Source: Xanthomonas theicola
Lineage (GTDB): Bacteria > Pseudomonadota > Gammaproteobacteria > Xanthomonadales > Xanthomonadaceae
NCBI RefSeq assembly: GCF_014236795.1
Contig: NZ_CP049017.1
Location: 1,962,001 to 2,026,000, forward strand
Length of the DNA: 64,000 bases
Direction: 5' to 3'
Position numbers and translations under genes: made by a program. Under the pieces are notes generated by a model. The model worked only from the letters and a program-made list of their open reading frames with translations. It was not told where the DNA came from and ran no database searches. Each line of letters begins with the position of its first letter. Within the stretch, counting starts at the first letter, position 1. Positions 9,421 through 18,479 of the stretch are shown here, piece after piece.

Positions 9421-9752
9421 ATTCCGCATTGGACATATGGGTGCCCCTGCCTCGGCATTCGGCCCCGCCGCCACATCCTGCGCAAGCAAGCGCGACACGC
9501 CGGAACGTCAGGACCGCTGCAGTGGCGGCCTATTCTGAGGCCCGACACCGAGTTTCTGTATGATCTCCAACACGGTGACTACTGAAAGGTCCGGCCTGCG
9601 GCAACATGTCAACCGGGTTGTCGTCGCTGGTCCGAAGCAATGGATCGCGGCTCTCCGCTTCTTCCTTGCGCAATCAAACAACGACCGACGCAAGAGTCAC
9701 CATGCACGCTTCGCCGACGTAGCGTCCCAATCATCCGTTTTCGAGTTCATTC
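9421..9752. other. 332-base intergenic stretch
   Basis: Only short frames without family features are seen between the candidate GT-C gene and the epimerase gene. No clear hairpin-plus-T terminator and no strong paired promoter hexamers were found. It may contain the promoter for the 9753-12434 group. Confidence 0.4.
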
Positions 9753-10697
9753 ATGGCACAGAAGAATGACAAGATCGTCTTGACCGGCGCCGCAGGCCTG
9801 GTGGGACAGAATCTCATTGTCGAGCTGAAGCAGCAGGGCTATACCCAACTGGTAGCCATCGACAAGCATGAACACAACCTCGACATCCTGCGCAAGCTGC
9901 ATCCGGACGTACGGACGGTCCTTGCCGACCTGGCGGCGCCGGGTGAATGGGCTAGAGCTTTCGAAGGCGCCCGGCTGGTGGTCCAACTACATGCACAGAT
10001 CACCGGCAAGACCACCGACCTGTTCGTCCGCAACAATTTGACCGCCACCGAGCACGTACTGGCCGCCTGCAGGGCGGCAGAGGTGCCATACGTGGTGCAC
10101 ATCAGTTCGTCAGTGGTGAACTCTTCGGCCAAAGACGACTACACCAATACCAAACGCGAGCAGGAAGAGATGGTCGTGGCCAGTGGCCAGCGGCATTGCG
10201 TGCTTCGCCCAACCCTGATGTTCGGCTGGTTCGACCCCAAGCACCTCGGCTGGCTATCGCGCTTCATGGCTCGCACGCCGGTTTTTCCGATTCCCGGCGA
10301 CGGCCGCTTCATGCGCCAACCGCTGTATGAACGCGATTTCTGCCGTTGCATCGCCAAGTGCATCGAAACCGAACCGGATGGCGCTGTGTACGACATCGTG
10401 GGCGACACCCGCGTGGACTATGTGGACATCATCCGCACCATCAAACGGGTCAAGAAGCTGCGTACGCTTATCGTGCATATCCCAATCGACTTTTTCGCGC
10501 TCCTACTGCGCACCTACTCGCTGTTCAGCAGCAAGCCCCCGTTTACTGCCGACCAGCTCAGGGCACTCAGCGCTGGCGATGACTTCAAGGGCGTCGATAC
10601 CGAGGCCGTATTTGGCGTACGTCAGACACCGTTCGAGGAGGCCATTCGCGAAAGCTATACCGACCCGCGCTACAGCCACATCGTGCTGCAGCGTTGA
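9753..10697 (+). CDS. NAD(P)-dependent epimerase/dehydratase family protein
   Basis: The 314-residue protein is an extended SDR. It has the nucleotide motif LTGAAGLVGQN at residues 10-20, a serine-rich strand HISSSVVNSS and a YTNTKREQEE segment that supplies the tyrosine-lysine pair. LRPTLMFGWFDPKHLG and a substrate loop FPIPGDGRFMRQPLY follow, as in UDP-sugar epimerases of the GalE type. The exact sugar cannot be read from sequence. It is followed closely by an FAD oxidoreductase and a GtrA-like gene, which suggests action on a lipid-linked or nucleotide sugar of the same pathway. The ATG at 9753 is the only sensible start. Confidence 0.85.
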   Translation: MAQKNDKIVLTGAAGLVGQNLIVELKQQGYTQLVAIDKHEHNLDILRKLHPDVRTVLADLAAPGEWARAFEGARLVVQLHAQITGKTTDLFVRNNLTATEHVLAACRAAEVPYVVHISSSVVNSSAKDDYTNTKREQEEMVVASGQRHCVLRPTLMFGWFDPKHLGWLSRFMARTPVFPIPGDGRFMRQPLYERDFCRCIAKCIETEPDGAVYDIVGDTRVDYVDIIRTIKRVKKLRTLIVHIPIDFFALLLRTYSLFSSKPPFTADQLRALSAGDDFKGVDTEAVFGVRQTPFEEAIRESYTDPRYSHIVLQR

Positions 10698-10725
10698 CCA
10701 GACAGGACAAACGGAAAATATTGGA

Positions 10726-12033
10726 ATGAGCAAATTTGCCATCATCGGCAGCGGTCCCATGGGTCTCATGGCAGCCCTGGAGCTGCTAAAGCAAGGCCAT
10801 GCGGTCGATGTGTACGAGCGCGACGACCGCATCGGCGGCATGTCGGCAGATTTCGATTTCGACGGCCTGCGCATCGAGCGCTACTACCACTTCATCTGCA
10901 AGACCGACTACCCGCTGTTCAAACTGCTCGACGAGATGCAGCTGTCCGACCGTCTGCATTGGACGGACACCAAGATGGGCTATTACTACGCAGGCAAGTT
11001 GCACAAGTGGGGCACTCCGTTCGCGCTGCTCGGCTTCCCGCACCTGGGACTGGTCGACAAGATCCGCTACGCCCTGCACGTGATGCACACCAAAGGCATC
11101 AAGGACTGGACCGCGCTGGACAAGGAAAACGCGCGCGACTGGATCACCCGCTGGATCGGGCCGAAGGCCTACAAGGTCATGTGGGAAAAGGCATTCGCGC
11201 TAAAGTTCTTCGAGTACCAGAACGACCTGTCCGCGTCATGGATCGGCACGCGCATCAAGCGCGTGGCGCTATCGCGGCGCAACTTGTTCAATGAAAGCAT
11301 GGGTTACCTGGAAGGTGGCTCGGCGGTGCTGCTCGACCGTATGGCAGGAGAGGTCCGTCGCCTGGGCGGCAGCATCCTCCTCGGGCACCCGATCGAAGAA
11401 GTCACTTCCATGGCGGGCAAGGTGACCGGCATCCGCACTCCCGAGGCACAGCATACCTACGACGGCGTGGTCTCCACTGCACCGATCCAGTACGTGCCTG
11501 GGCTGGTGCCTGGTTTGCCAAAAGCCTATGCCGACCAGGTCGGGGCGATCGAAAACATCCCCGTAGCTTGCGTGATCCTGAAACTTTCGCATCCGGTGAG
11601 CGAGAACTTCTGGATGAATATCAGCGATGAGCGCATTGCCATCCCGGGCCTGATCGAATACAGCAATCTCAATCCAGGCAAGGGATCGGGCGAACACATC
11701 GTATACGCACCGTACTACATGCCCAAGAGCCATCCGAAGTGGCAGTGGAGCAACCAGCAGCTCATCGATGAGGTCATCCGCTACCTGCCGATGATCAACC
11801 CGGCGTTCAAGCCCGAGTGGATCCGCGCGACACATTGCCACCGCTATGAGTACGCGCAGACCATCTGTCCACCCGGATTCCAGGACATGCTGCCGCCAAT
11901 GAAGACGCCGCTGGAGGGCTTCTACATGGCCGACACGGCGTACTACTACCCCGAAGACCGCTCGATCAACGAGAGCATTGCGGTGGGCAGCACGCTCGCC
12001 AAGCTGGCCGCGCAAGGAACCAACAGCAAGTGA
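10726..12033 (+). CDS. FAD-dependent oxidoreductase, UDP-galactopyranose-mutase/amine-oxidase-like
   Basis: The 435-residue protein starts with a dinucleotide fold MSKFAIIGSGPMGLMAALEL and the acidic end of the second strand, VDVYERDDRIGGMSADF. The body resembles flavin enzymes of the UDP-galactopyranose mutase and protoporphyrinogen oxidase superfamily. The C-terminal FAD motif is GFYMADTAYYYPEDRSINES. Such proteins often sit beside an epimerase and a GtrA gene in polysaccharide loci. Whether it isomerises a ring form or oxidises a sugar is not visible. Its stop overlaps the GTG of the gtrA-like gene. Confidence 0.82.
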   Translation: MSKFAIIGSGPMGLMAALELLKQGHAVDVYERDDRIGGMSADFDFDGLRIERYYHFICKTDYPLFKLLDEMQLSDRLHWTDTKMGYYYAGKLHKWGTPFALLGFPHLGLVDKIRYALHVMHTKGIKDWTALDKENARDWITRWIGPKAYKVMWEKAFALKFFEYQNDLSASWIGTRIKRVALSRRNLFNESMGYLEGGSAVLLDRMAGEVRRLGGSILLGHPIEEVTSMAGKVTGIRTPEAQHTYDGVVSTAPIQYVPGLVPGLPKAYADQVGAIENIPVACVILKLSHPVSENFWMNISDERIAIPGLIEYSNLNPGKGSGEHIVYAPYYMPKSHPKWQWSNQQLIDEVIRYLPMINPAFKPEWIRATHCHRYEYAQTICPPGFQDMLPPMKTPLEGFYMADTAYYYPEDRSINESIAVGSTLAKLAAQGTNSK

Positions 12034-12434
12034 AGGCGTCCCTACCATCCCGTCAATTCGTGATGTTCCTTGCCGCCGGCGGATTTGCGGCGGCAGTCAA
12101 CTTTGGCTCTCGCATCGCACTGGGCCATTGGATGAGCTACGTGCCATCCATCGTCATCGCGTACCTGCTCGGCATGGTCACTGCGTTCACCCTAAACAAG
12201 CTGCTCGTGTTCAGCGAGGCCGGCAACCGCCTCCACCACCAGGTCATGTGGTTCATCGCGATCAATCTGGCCGCGGTGGTGCAGACGATCCTGATCAGCC
12301 TGCTGTTCGCGCGGTGGCTGTTGCCAACCATAGGCGTCGATTTCCACAACGAGACGATCGCCCATGCCATCGGCGTGGCCGTTCCGGTCATCACGAGCTA
12401 CATTGGCCACAAGCATTTTTCTTTCCGGGCATGA
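12030..12434 (+). CDS. GtrA-family membrane protein
   Basis: This small 134-residue protein has four hydrophobic helices and the family hallmarks FLAAGGFAAAVNF near the start, a middle AFTLNKLLVF and a terminal SYIGHKHFSFR. GtrA-like proteins are linked to flipping or delivery of polyprenyl-phosphate sugars. In mycobacteria the GtrA-like Rv3789 lies next to dprE1 and dprE2 and has been connected with the arabinose donor. The gene starts with GTG overlapping the TGA of the FAD oxidoreductase. By inference it serves the lipid-linked sugar made in this cluster. Confidence 0.85.
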   Translation: MKASLPSRQFVMFLAAGGFAAAVNFGSRIALGHWMSYVPSIVIAYLLGMVTAFTLNKLLVFSEAGNRLHHQVMWFIAINLAAVVQTILISLLFARWLLPTIGVDFHNETIAHAIGVAVPVITSYIGHKHFSFRA

Positions 12435-12585
12435 ACATGTCCGGCCCGTCGCTGTCGGCAAACGGCCATGGCACTTGCCGCGCCAGCCTCCAGCGTAAGG
12501 TCGCCGCGCCGCCGCAGGCTCCCACTTTTGCCACCACCTCGATTCCTTCGCGCGGCATTGGCCGTTCGTTTTTCAGGGTGCGTAC

Positions 12586-14346
12586 ATGAACGTCACTTCG
12601 AATAGGGAACAACGTCCCGTGAACCAGACCAGCCTCGACGATCGCTTCGTACCTGCCAGAGCGCTGCCCCCGCTTCCCGAACATAGCCTGGGGCACTGGC
12701 GGGGCTTGCTTGCCGCCTGGTGGCTCGTCGGCGGGCTGCTCATCCTGATCAGCACGATCGTCGGTGTCGCCATGCACTTCTCGTCCACGCTCTACATGGA
12801 CGAATGGGACGGCATGATCGGGTTCTGGCAGAAAATCGCTCATGGCGATACGAGCGCTTGGTGGGCTCAGCACAACGAACACCGGATCGTTCTGACACGC
12901 GCTCTGTTCTGGCTGGATCTTCATTTCTTCAAGGGTCAGGGCTATCTGCTTGTTCCTGCAAATGTAATATTGCATCTGGCGATAGCCGGCGTTTTCATCT
13001 TCGGTTACGTGCGCTTCGCCACGCAGCGCCACTCACTGGCCGTCATCGCAGGCGTGGTGCTCGCAGGGCGCTTCCTATGGATGCAGGACGATAATCTTAC
13101 CTGGGGCTTCCAGAGCCAGTTCATCGCCGTCTATTTCTTTGCGATCGCCTCGTTTCTGGCATACAGCCGATCCCGGCCGGACGGGCCTGTCGCGCCTCAA
13201 CTGCTTGGCTTGGCGCTGGCTTTCACCTCCATGCTCAGCATGAGCAATGGGTTGATCGCATTCCCCGTCCTCGTCGTGATGTCCTTCATGCTCCGACTGA
13301 GGTGGAAGCATCGAGTCCTGGCCATTGCAAGCATGGCAATCGCCTGGGCCGCGTATTTCCGCGGCTACCGAAGTCCGCCCTACCACGCATCTCCCGTGGA
13401 TGGCGTCCTGCACCACCCCGTCGAAGTCGTCCATTACGCACTGAACTTCCTGGGCTCGCCAGCGGCATTCCTCGGAGCCGGCCTGCATGCACCACTCATC
13501 GTCGGAACGCTACTGCTGCTGACGGTGTTTGCGATGACCATTTTCATCCTGCGCCGCGGAGAACTCAACAGCTATCGGCTGTACATCGGCGCCGCGTTCG
13601 CGTTCGCCGCCGTCGCGGCGTTGTTAGCCGGCAGTGGCCGCTACAATCTGGGCCTGGGCACCGCTGTCGCTAGCCGCTACACCACGCCTGCACTGATCGC
13701 CTGGGTCAGCGCGTTTCTGCTGTTTGCGGACATTGCCGGCAAGGCCCGGTTCTGGAACGTTGCCGCAATCCTTGGGGTTATCGCCCTACCCGCTGGCCTA
13801 TTGAGCCAACGCGCCATGCTGACCATGCCGCCGCAACCCTTCTACCGCGACGTCGCAGTTCTGGGGGTCAAGATGGGTGTCAGGGACGGCAGCTACATCG
13901 ACTGGATGTACCCCCGCAACGGACAGGACATCGTGGTGTCCCTGATGAATTATGCCGACAAGGAGGGTCTGACGGTGTATGGCAAGGACTGGGTTCGCTC
14001 GATTGGCACGCTCAAGTTCTCACGCGACCGTGTGGATGCTACCGCGTGCAAGGGATCGTTCGACAACGTCAAGGCGATCGATGGCGCATGGTTGCTCAAC
14101 GGCTGGGCGCTGGCCCCAGGAAACGACAAGGCCAAACTGGTCGTGTTCACAGAGCAGGACGACGCAACCGTTGGCTATGGCGTGCTAGGCGAAGATCGCC
14201 CTGACGTTGCGCAAGCCGTACCTGGCGCATCCAGCACGACAGGATGGCGGGGCTACGTCGTCAAGGCAAATGGCAGGGTAAGCGCGTGGCTCTACACCGA
14301 CGGTAAATTCTGCCCTCTCGCATCGAACATCGATTTCCGGCCATAG
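12586..14346 (+). CDS. multi-membrane protein with periplasmic C-terminal domain, candidate glycosyltransferase
   Basis: The 586-residue protein is not recognised by name. About ten membrane helices are visible between residues 40 and 420. After the first helix lies an acidic loop, STLYMDEWDGMIGFWQ, followed by WWAQHNEHRI. This is the position of the catalytic acidic residue in GT-C enzymes that use lipid-phosphate sugars in the periplasm. The last 100 residues are soluble, with two cysteines and a pattern of short strands (GSFDNVKAIDGAWLLNGWAL and on). This domain could bind glycan. The gene closes the plus-strand series and converges on the minus-strand O-antigen genes. The exact start is uncertain because the first 45 residues are poorly conserved in character; ATG 12586 is used. 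Confidence 0.6.
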   Translation: MNVTSNREQRPVNQTSLDDRFVPARALPPLPEHSLGHWRGLLAAWWLVGGLLILISTIVGVAMHFSSTLYMDEWDGMIGFWQKIAHGDTSAWWAQHNEHRIVLTRALFWLDLHFFKGQGYLLVPANVILHLAIAGVFIFGYVRFATQRHSLAVIAGVVLAGRFLWMQDDNLTWGFQSQFIAVYFFAIASFLAYSRSRPDGPVAPQLLGLALAFTSMLSMSNGLIAFPVLVVMSFMLRLRWKHRVLAIASMAIAWAAYFRGYRSPPYHASPVDGVLHHPVEVVHYALNFLGSPAAFLGAGLHAPLIVGTLLLLTVFAMTIFILRRGELNSYRLYIGAAFAFAAVAALLAGSGRYNLGLGTAVASRYTTPALIAWVSAFLLFADIAGKARFWNVAAILGVIALPAGLLSQRAMLTMPPQPFYRDVAVLGVKMGVRDGSYIDWMYPRNGQDIVVSLMNYADKEGLTVYGKDWVRSIGTLKFSRDRVDATACKGSFDNVKAIDGAWLLNGWALAPGNDKAKLVVFTEQDDATVGYGVLGEDRPDVAQAVPGASSTTGWRGYVVKANGRVSAWLYTDGKFCPLASNIDFRP

Positions 14347-14405
14347 ACGCATCCCACTGCACAAGGTCCAGCCGCTGCGCTGCATACTCTGCAATACATG
14401 TGCAC

Positions 14406-14424
14406 GAGGGACCATAGGTCCCTC
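14406..14424. terminator. hairpin between convergent genes
   Basis: The perfect inverted repeat GAGGGACC-ATA-GGTCCCTC lies between the convergent plus-strand and minus-strand gene groups. It lacks a T-run, so intrinsic termination is only likely to be partial. Confidence 0.45.
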
Positions 14425-14428
14425 TCGA

Positions 14429-15276
14429 TCAAACCGGCGTCAACGAACGCAGCTTGCGCCCAAGCCTGTGCACAAGTGAAGCCTTTTTGCGGATGGTGAA
14501 AAATCCCTGCGGCAAAAGACCGGGGTCATCCACGAACGAAATGGACCGTGCCCGCGAACCGATCTCCCGCTCGACGAATGCAGACGGCATGGCGGCCCAT
14601 CCGTAGTTCGCGGCGTCTAGGATGTCAGCGTTGCCAGCACCGCCGCGTATACATGCCCGCCTGCGCTGTAGCGGCGGCGAGCTTCCGCAGGATCGGCGAA
14701 CATCGGGGCGTAATCTTCTTCATACTGATTGCAGCCGCTTTCCTTGAGTGAGCACGCCTGGCAAAGCTCGAGGAAAATGATCGGTCGTGGTGGTCATGAC
14801 CAACGTGCCGCAAGGCGCAAGCACGCGCATCAATTCGGACAGCCCGAACTTCGCCGAAACCTCGAAAAGATGGGAGAACACCGAGAAGGAATAGATGACG
14901 TCGAAGTAGCCATCGTCGTAAGGCAGGCGCGCACTGGAACCGATCCTGCTGAGGTTACCCGCGACACCGGTGGATCTGGCCATATCCAGAACGGCCTCGT
15001 CGACATCCACACCGTGCAGGCAGGCAGCGTCGACGTCATTGAGAAAAATGGATGATGCGCCCCCAACCCACGTCGAAATCCAGCACTGGAGACTTCTGCG
15101 AAGCGGGTAGCTCCTCTTCTTGACGATCTTGGGGAACGTGAAGGCCTCAGCCAGCGCCTCTTCGTTGGATTTGCCTACAAATACTTCCTGCTGGTAACCG
15201 ACGGAAACCCCGGCAATCCAAGCGATGGGTCGTTTATGGAACGAAGAATCCGCTCGTACCATTGTTGATCATCCAT
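14429..15276 (-). pseudogene. class I SAM-dependent methyltransferase, broken by several frameshifts
   Basis: Reading from ATG 15276, the pieces of one methyltransferase of about 280 residues appear in successive frames. First comes an N-terminal LPGFPS segment, then FVGKSNEEALAEAFTF. The SAM-binding motif follows as SPVLDFDVGWGRII, with Asp where Gly is usual. Then come VDVDEAVLDMA, the core YSFSVFSHLFE and LAPCGTLVMTTTTDHF, and finally the tail ILDAANYGWAAMP to a TGA at 14429. At least five indels separate these pieces, near 15200, 15110, 15050, 14770 and 14630. The gene therefore cannot make the enzyme as read. It leads the minus-strand glycan operon and may once have methylated the O-antigen. 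Sequencing error is an alternative, but neighbouring genes are clean. Confidence 0.8.
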
Positions 15277-15299
15277 TTCGTTGCCTCGTCTGTCGACCT

Positions 15300-17009
15300 T
15301 CAGGAAGGCAAAACAAGAATCCCCTGTTTATCGTAATCGTCATGGCGCAGCGCCACCCGTGGCGAACGCGTGGTACCGGCAAAGTAGCCCGCCTGCTCGA
15401 CCCAGAGCACAAAAAGTCGCTCGACCACATGTGCGAGAGTAGCGTCTCGCTGCCCCGCTTCCGGATCAAACTCGCTCAATGCGATATTCCGCGCACGAAG
15501 CGCACCCAGCGCGGCCGGTCGGAACCAGAACATCGTGCCGGCGAAGAAGCCCAGACGGATGCGCGCGTCGTCGATACCCGTCTCGGCGGCAAGGATTCGC
15601 AGGCGCTCCTCGTTCCCCCCCCAGAATCGTGCATTGCTGAGGTAAGCCGACTCCGGACCGACGATGCCGCAGGCCGGATTGTCAGTGAAGGCGCGAAGGA
15701 TCCTCAGGACATCTAGCGACGAGCCTAGCAGAGACTTCATCAGTTCATCGCGCCACTCGCCACCGCCATCGTGGTAGACGCTCTTCTTCGAATGGATCTT
15801 GCAGACCGCGTCGTAGCGATCGAGCAGGCCGGTATTGAGCAGACTGATGAATGGACCGACATCCCGTCCGATATTGGGATGGACGAATACGAACGCCCGA
15901 ACCTTATGTTCTTGGAAATACCGAGCCGCGACGCGGCGATCGGCAATCGACTTGACCGACACGAAAACATCGTGATCGACGATCACATTGCGCATGCAGG
16001 CATAAATCGAGTCGATCAAATCGATATGGAACAGGTGCAAGACGATCGCAAAGCGCGCGCCCAGATTTTCCACATCGATCGCGCCAACGCCGTAACGCTC
16101 CAGTTCGTCCAGGGTAGGGACATCGCTCTCTCCTGTGACGATTGGCATGGTGTTCTTACGCGTCTGGCGCATACGCGCAATTTCACGCTCGACCATAGCA
16201 AGTGCGCTGGCATCGGTGATGACACGCGCCAACTCCACATCGAGCACGCCATTAGGATCGTCACGCAGCACTTCGCTTTTGATGAAACCGAAACTGCGAT
16301 ACAGATCATCCCAGAGATAATGCGCGGGATTGGCATGCAATATGCCCTGCTTGCTCGGCGCGGCGATCAAAGCATTGATCCCATCGCGCAGACACTTACG
16401 TTTCAACCTGGCCGCGATAGTTCGCGTTGCATCAGCCGCGGGCTGGAACGCAACTCCGATCTTCGCGCCATGAGACAGCAGCCATTGGGTCAGCCCGACT
16501 TCGTAGGAGAGAATTATTTCCCATTTATCGTCAAGTACGCGGACATTCCTCCAGAACTTGTCGAAATAATGACTGAAAAAAGCGCTCTTGCGGAACACCA
16601 GAAAATAGGACTGCAGATGGCGACTTACCTGCAACGATTCGGTCATTCCCCAAGCATCGCATTCGACACCACGCATCTGCGCAAACGCCTTGCCTATGCC
16701 GCCCCGATCAATCGTGATCACACTGTCATTGGCGATGATCAGTTCGTCGTAGGAATACAGCGCCTCGACCGCGAAGATGCCGGTACGGAATGAGTAGAAA
16801 TCATAGCCGACGTTTTCGCGCACGATCACCATAATGCGCTCATCCAGACCCATGGCCTGTTCGGGCGCCAGCCGCGTCGACACCAGCACGATCCGCTCGG
16901 CATGCAACAGCAGCTCGTCGAGCAGGCGCCGAGTGAACTCGGTCAGCAGGCCTTCGGCGTCGAAGTGGGCGACGACCGCAACCCGACGCGCGGCCTTCAT
17001 CGATTCCAT
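15300..17009 (-). CDS. rhamnan synthesis protein F (RgpF) family glycosyltransferase-like protein
   Basis: The 569-residue protein matches the RgpF family, which takes part in assembling rhamnose-containing polymers in streptococci and in Xanthomonas O-antigen clusters. Visible family stretches include VAVVAHFDAEGLLTEF at the N-terminus, NVGYDFYSFRTGI, the DELIIANDS segment and, in the second half, KIHSKKS followed by WRDELMKSLLGS. The middle has an ILHANPAHYLWDDL patch. No membrane helices are seen, so it should be cytoplasmic. Its start overlaps the end of the WbsX-like gene by 13 bases, so the two are translationally coupled. Rhamnose precursor is available from rmlB at the window edge. 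The N-terminal methionine could be at 17009 or three codons later. Confidence 0.88.
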   Translation of the reverse strand: MESMKAARRVAVVAHFDAEGLLTEFTRRLLDELLLHAERIVLVSTRLAPEQAMGLDERIMVIVRENVGYDFYSFRTGIFAVEALYSYDELIIANDSVITIDRGGIGKAFAQMRGVECDAWGMTESLQVSRHLQSYFLVFRKSAFFSHYFDKFWRNVRVLDDKWEIILSYEVGLTQWLLSHGAKIGVAFQPAADATRTIAARLKRKCLRDGINALIAAPSKQGILHANPAHYLWDDLYRSFGFIKSEVLRDDPNGVLDVELARVITDASALAMVEREIARMRQTRKNTMPIVTGESDVPTLDELERYGVGAIDVENLGARFAIVLHLFHIDLIDSIYACMRNVIVDHDVFVSVKSIADRRVAARYFQEHKVRAFVFVHPNIGRDVGPFISLLNTGLLDRYDAVCKIHSKKSVYHDGGGEWRDELMKSLLGSSLDVLRILRAFTDNPACGIVGPESAYLSNARFWGGNEERLRILAAETGIDDARIRLGFFAGTMFWFRPAALGALRARNIALSEFDPEAGQRDATLAHVVERLFVLWVEQAGYFAGTTRSPRVALRHDDYDKQGILVLPS

Positions 17010-18310
17010 ACCTGATAGACCTGCACGGCGAACGCATGCAGCCGTGGGAAGGGCCTCAGCGCCCTTCCGATCAGGGAGCGGACGCGGGAGGGCTTGATGA
17101 TCGGCGCATCCAGGGGGCTGGCGCGGCGCAGTTCCGCTGACAGCAGGACCACCTCATTGATAAGGCGGTCGCGGTCATCCAGCAACGCTGCGGTACGTTC
17201 GCCACCGAGCGCGCGAATGAGCGTGGGATCGTTGAGGAGATCCTCCGGATCGGAGCGCCCTCCTGTCACCGCGGCATGCGTCGCCTCGAGATAGGCCAGG
17301 CCATGCTTCAGATCCGGCTCGAGGTGGCAACCTTCACCCCATTCGTTCCATGCGTTGATGAAGATCAATTGGTCTTCAGGTGCGTTGTTAAGGCGCGTGT
17401 ACTTGACCAGCATGCGCAGCCAGTACTGATAGATCGACGGCGAGGAATCCAGCAGGATGTGCGAAGTATGCTGCCGCCGGGCGGTGTTGTCCCACGAAGG
17501 GACGATACCGCGGTACCAACGGAAATCAGGCTTTTCGCGACTGATGGACTGCGCGACGACCTTGCGGTAGTCGGCCAGGCCGCCCCGGAATTCCGGGTTG
17601 ATCATGTCGACGTGGTGAGTCACCCGGTTTTCCGAACCGAGGAAGGTGTGGGGAGGGAATTCGACGGCAGCATCGAAACCCCAATCGCGCGGATCCACGA
17701 TCCCGTAGAACTGCACGGCAACCAAGTGGATTTCGCCGATGCCATGCTGGCGGGCGACATCGCGCCAGCGCTCGGCCGTCTGCCTCGAGTTCGGGAACAG
17801 GTCTGCACGATAGACGAGCAACATTGGCTTGCCATCCACCCGGATCGCCCGGCGGTCGCTCAGCAGCGGCAGGATGTCCTCGAGGAAACGACGGTCTTCA
17901 TCGTCACCGTGCTTCTGCTCTAGCAGGACATCCTTTTCCATGCCGTCCCAGGTTCGCGTCCAGTTCTCGTTCGCCCAGCAGATGCAGAAAGGGAACTCGA
18001 TGTCGCTCTTCAGATAATTGTCGATCGGCAACTCAAGGATGCGGCGCCCATCGAACCAATAATAATAGAAGCAGAAGCCGTGGATGCCGTACAACGCGGC
18101 GAGTTCGGCCTGCGCGCGCATATTGTCGACCAGACGCAGATCATAGAATCCGAGCTCGCGGGGAATGTGCGGCTGATAATGGCCAACGAAGTTCGGCCGA
18201 CCCTTCGCCACATTGGTCCACTCGGTAAAACCCGGCCCCCACCAGTCCGAGTTTTCCGCGACCGGATGATACTGCGGCAGATAAAAGGCAATTGGCTTCA
18301 CGGTCGACAT
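16997..18310 (-). CDS. glycoside-hydrolase-99-like WbsX-family polysaccharide protein
   Basis: This family occurs almost only inside O-antigen and capsule loci. Its members have a TIM-barrel related to endo-alpha-mannanases but a poorly known role. The 437-residue protein starts KPIAFYLPQYHPVAENS and shows WWGPGFTEWTNV, YGIHGFCFYYYWFDGRRILE, WANENWTRTWDG and, near the end, FINAWNEWGEGCHLEPD. These are the family signatures in the right order, including the paired acidic residues of the active site. The ATG at 18310 is chosen because the barrel begins immediately after it; the frame extends further upstream without resemblance. The last 70 residues form a basic tail. It overlaps the RgpF-like gene. 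Confidence 0.88.
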   Translation of the reverse strand: MSTVKPIAFYLPQYHPVAENSDWWGPGFTEWTNVAKGRPNFVGHYQPHIPRELGFYDLRLVDNMRAQAELAALYGIHGFCFYYYWFDGRRILELPIDNYLKSDIEFPFCICWANENWTRTWDGMEKDVLLEQKHGDDEDRRFLEDILPLLSDRRAIRVDGKPMLLVYRADLFPNSRQTAERWRDVARQHGIGEIHLVAVQFYGIVDPRDWGFDAAVEFPPHTFLGSENRVTHHVDMINPEFRGGLADYRKVVAQSISREKPDFRWYRGIVPSWDNTARRQHTSHILLDSSPSIYQYWLRMLVKYTRLNNAPEDQLIFINAWNEWGEGCHLEPDLKHGLAYLEATHAAVTGGRSDPEDLLNDPTLIRALGGERTAALLDDRDRLINEVVLLSAELRRASPLDAPIIKPSRVRSLIGRALRPFPRLHAFAVQVYQVWNR

Positions 18311-18479
18311 TTTCACCCCAAAAAATTCGGACAGATCCCGATTGCCGGGACATTTGCTAGACTGGAAGCAGAGAATTCCTCCCGCTGCCAGCTTACTAAT
18401 TTCATGTAGCCAGACGTTACAGAATCTCGTACACATCAGGTAGCGAGCACATCGCAAGCAAGCCTTGCAACCGATGTGC

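Noticed and set aside
9560..9769. Small frame of 69 codons before the epimerase gene
   Set aside because: It has no ribosome site of note, no family likeness and overlaps the epimerase start.
15771..16793. Plus-strand frame of 340 codons antisense to the RgpF-like gene
   Set aside because: It has normal-looking composition but no domain, and the RgpF-like protein on the other strand is conclusive.
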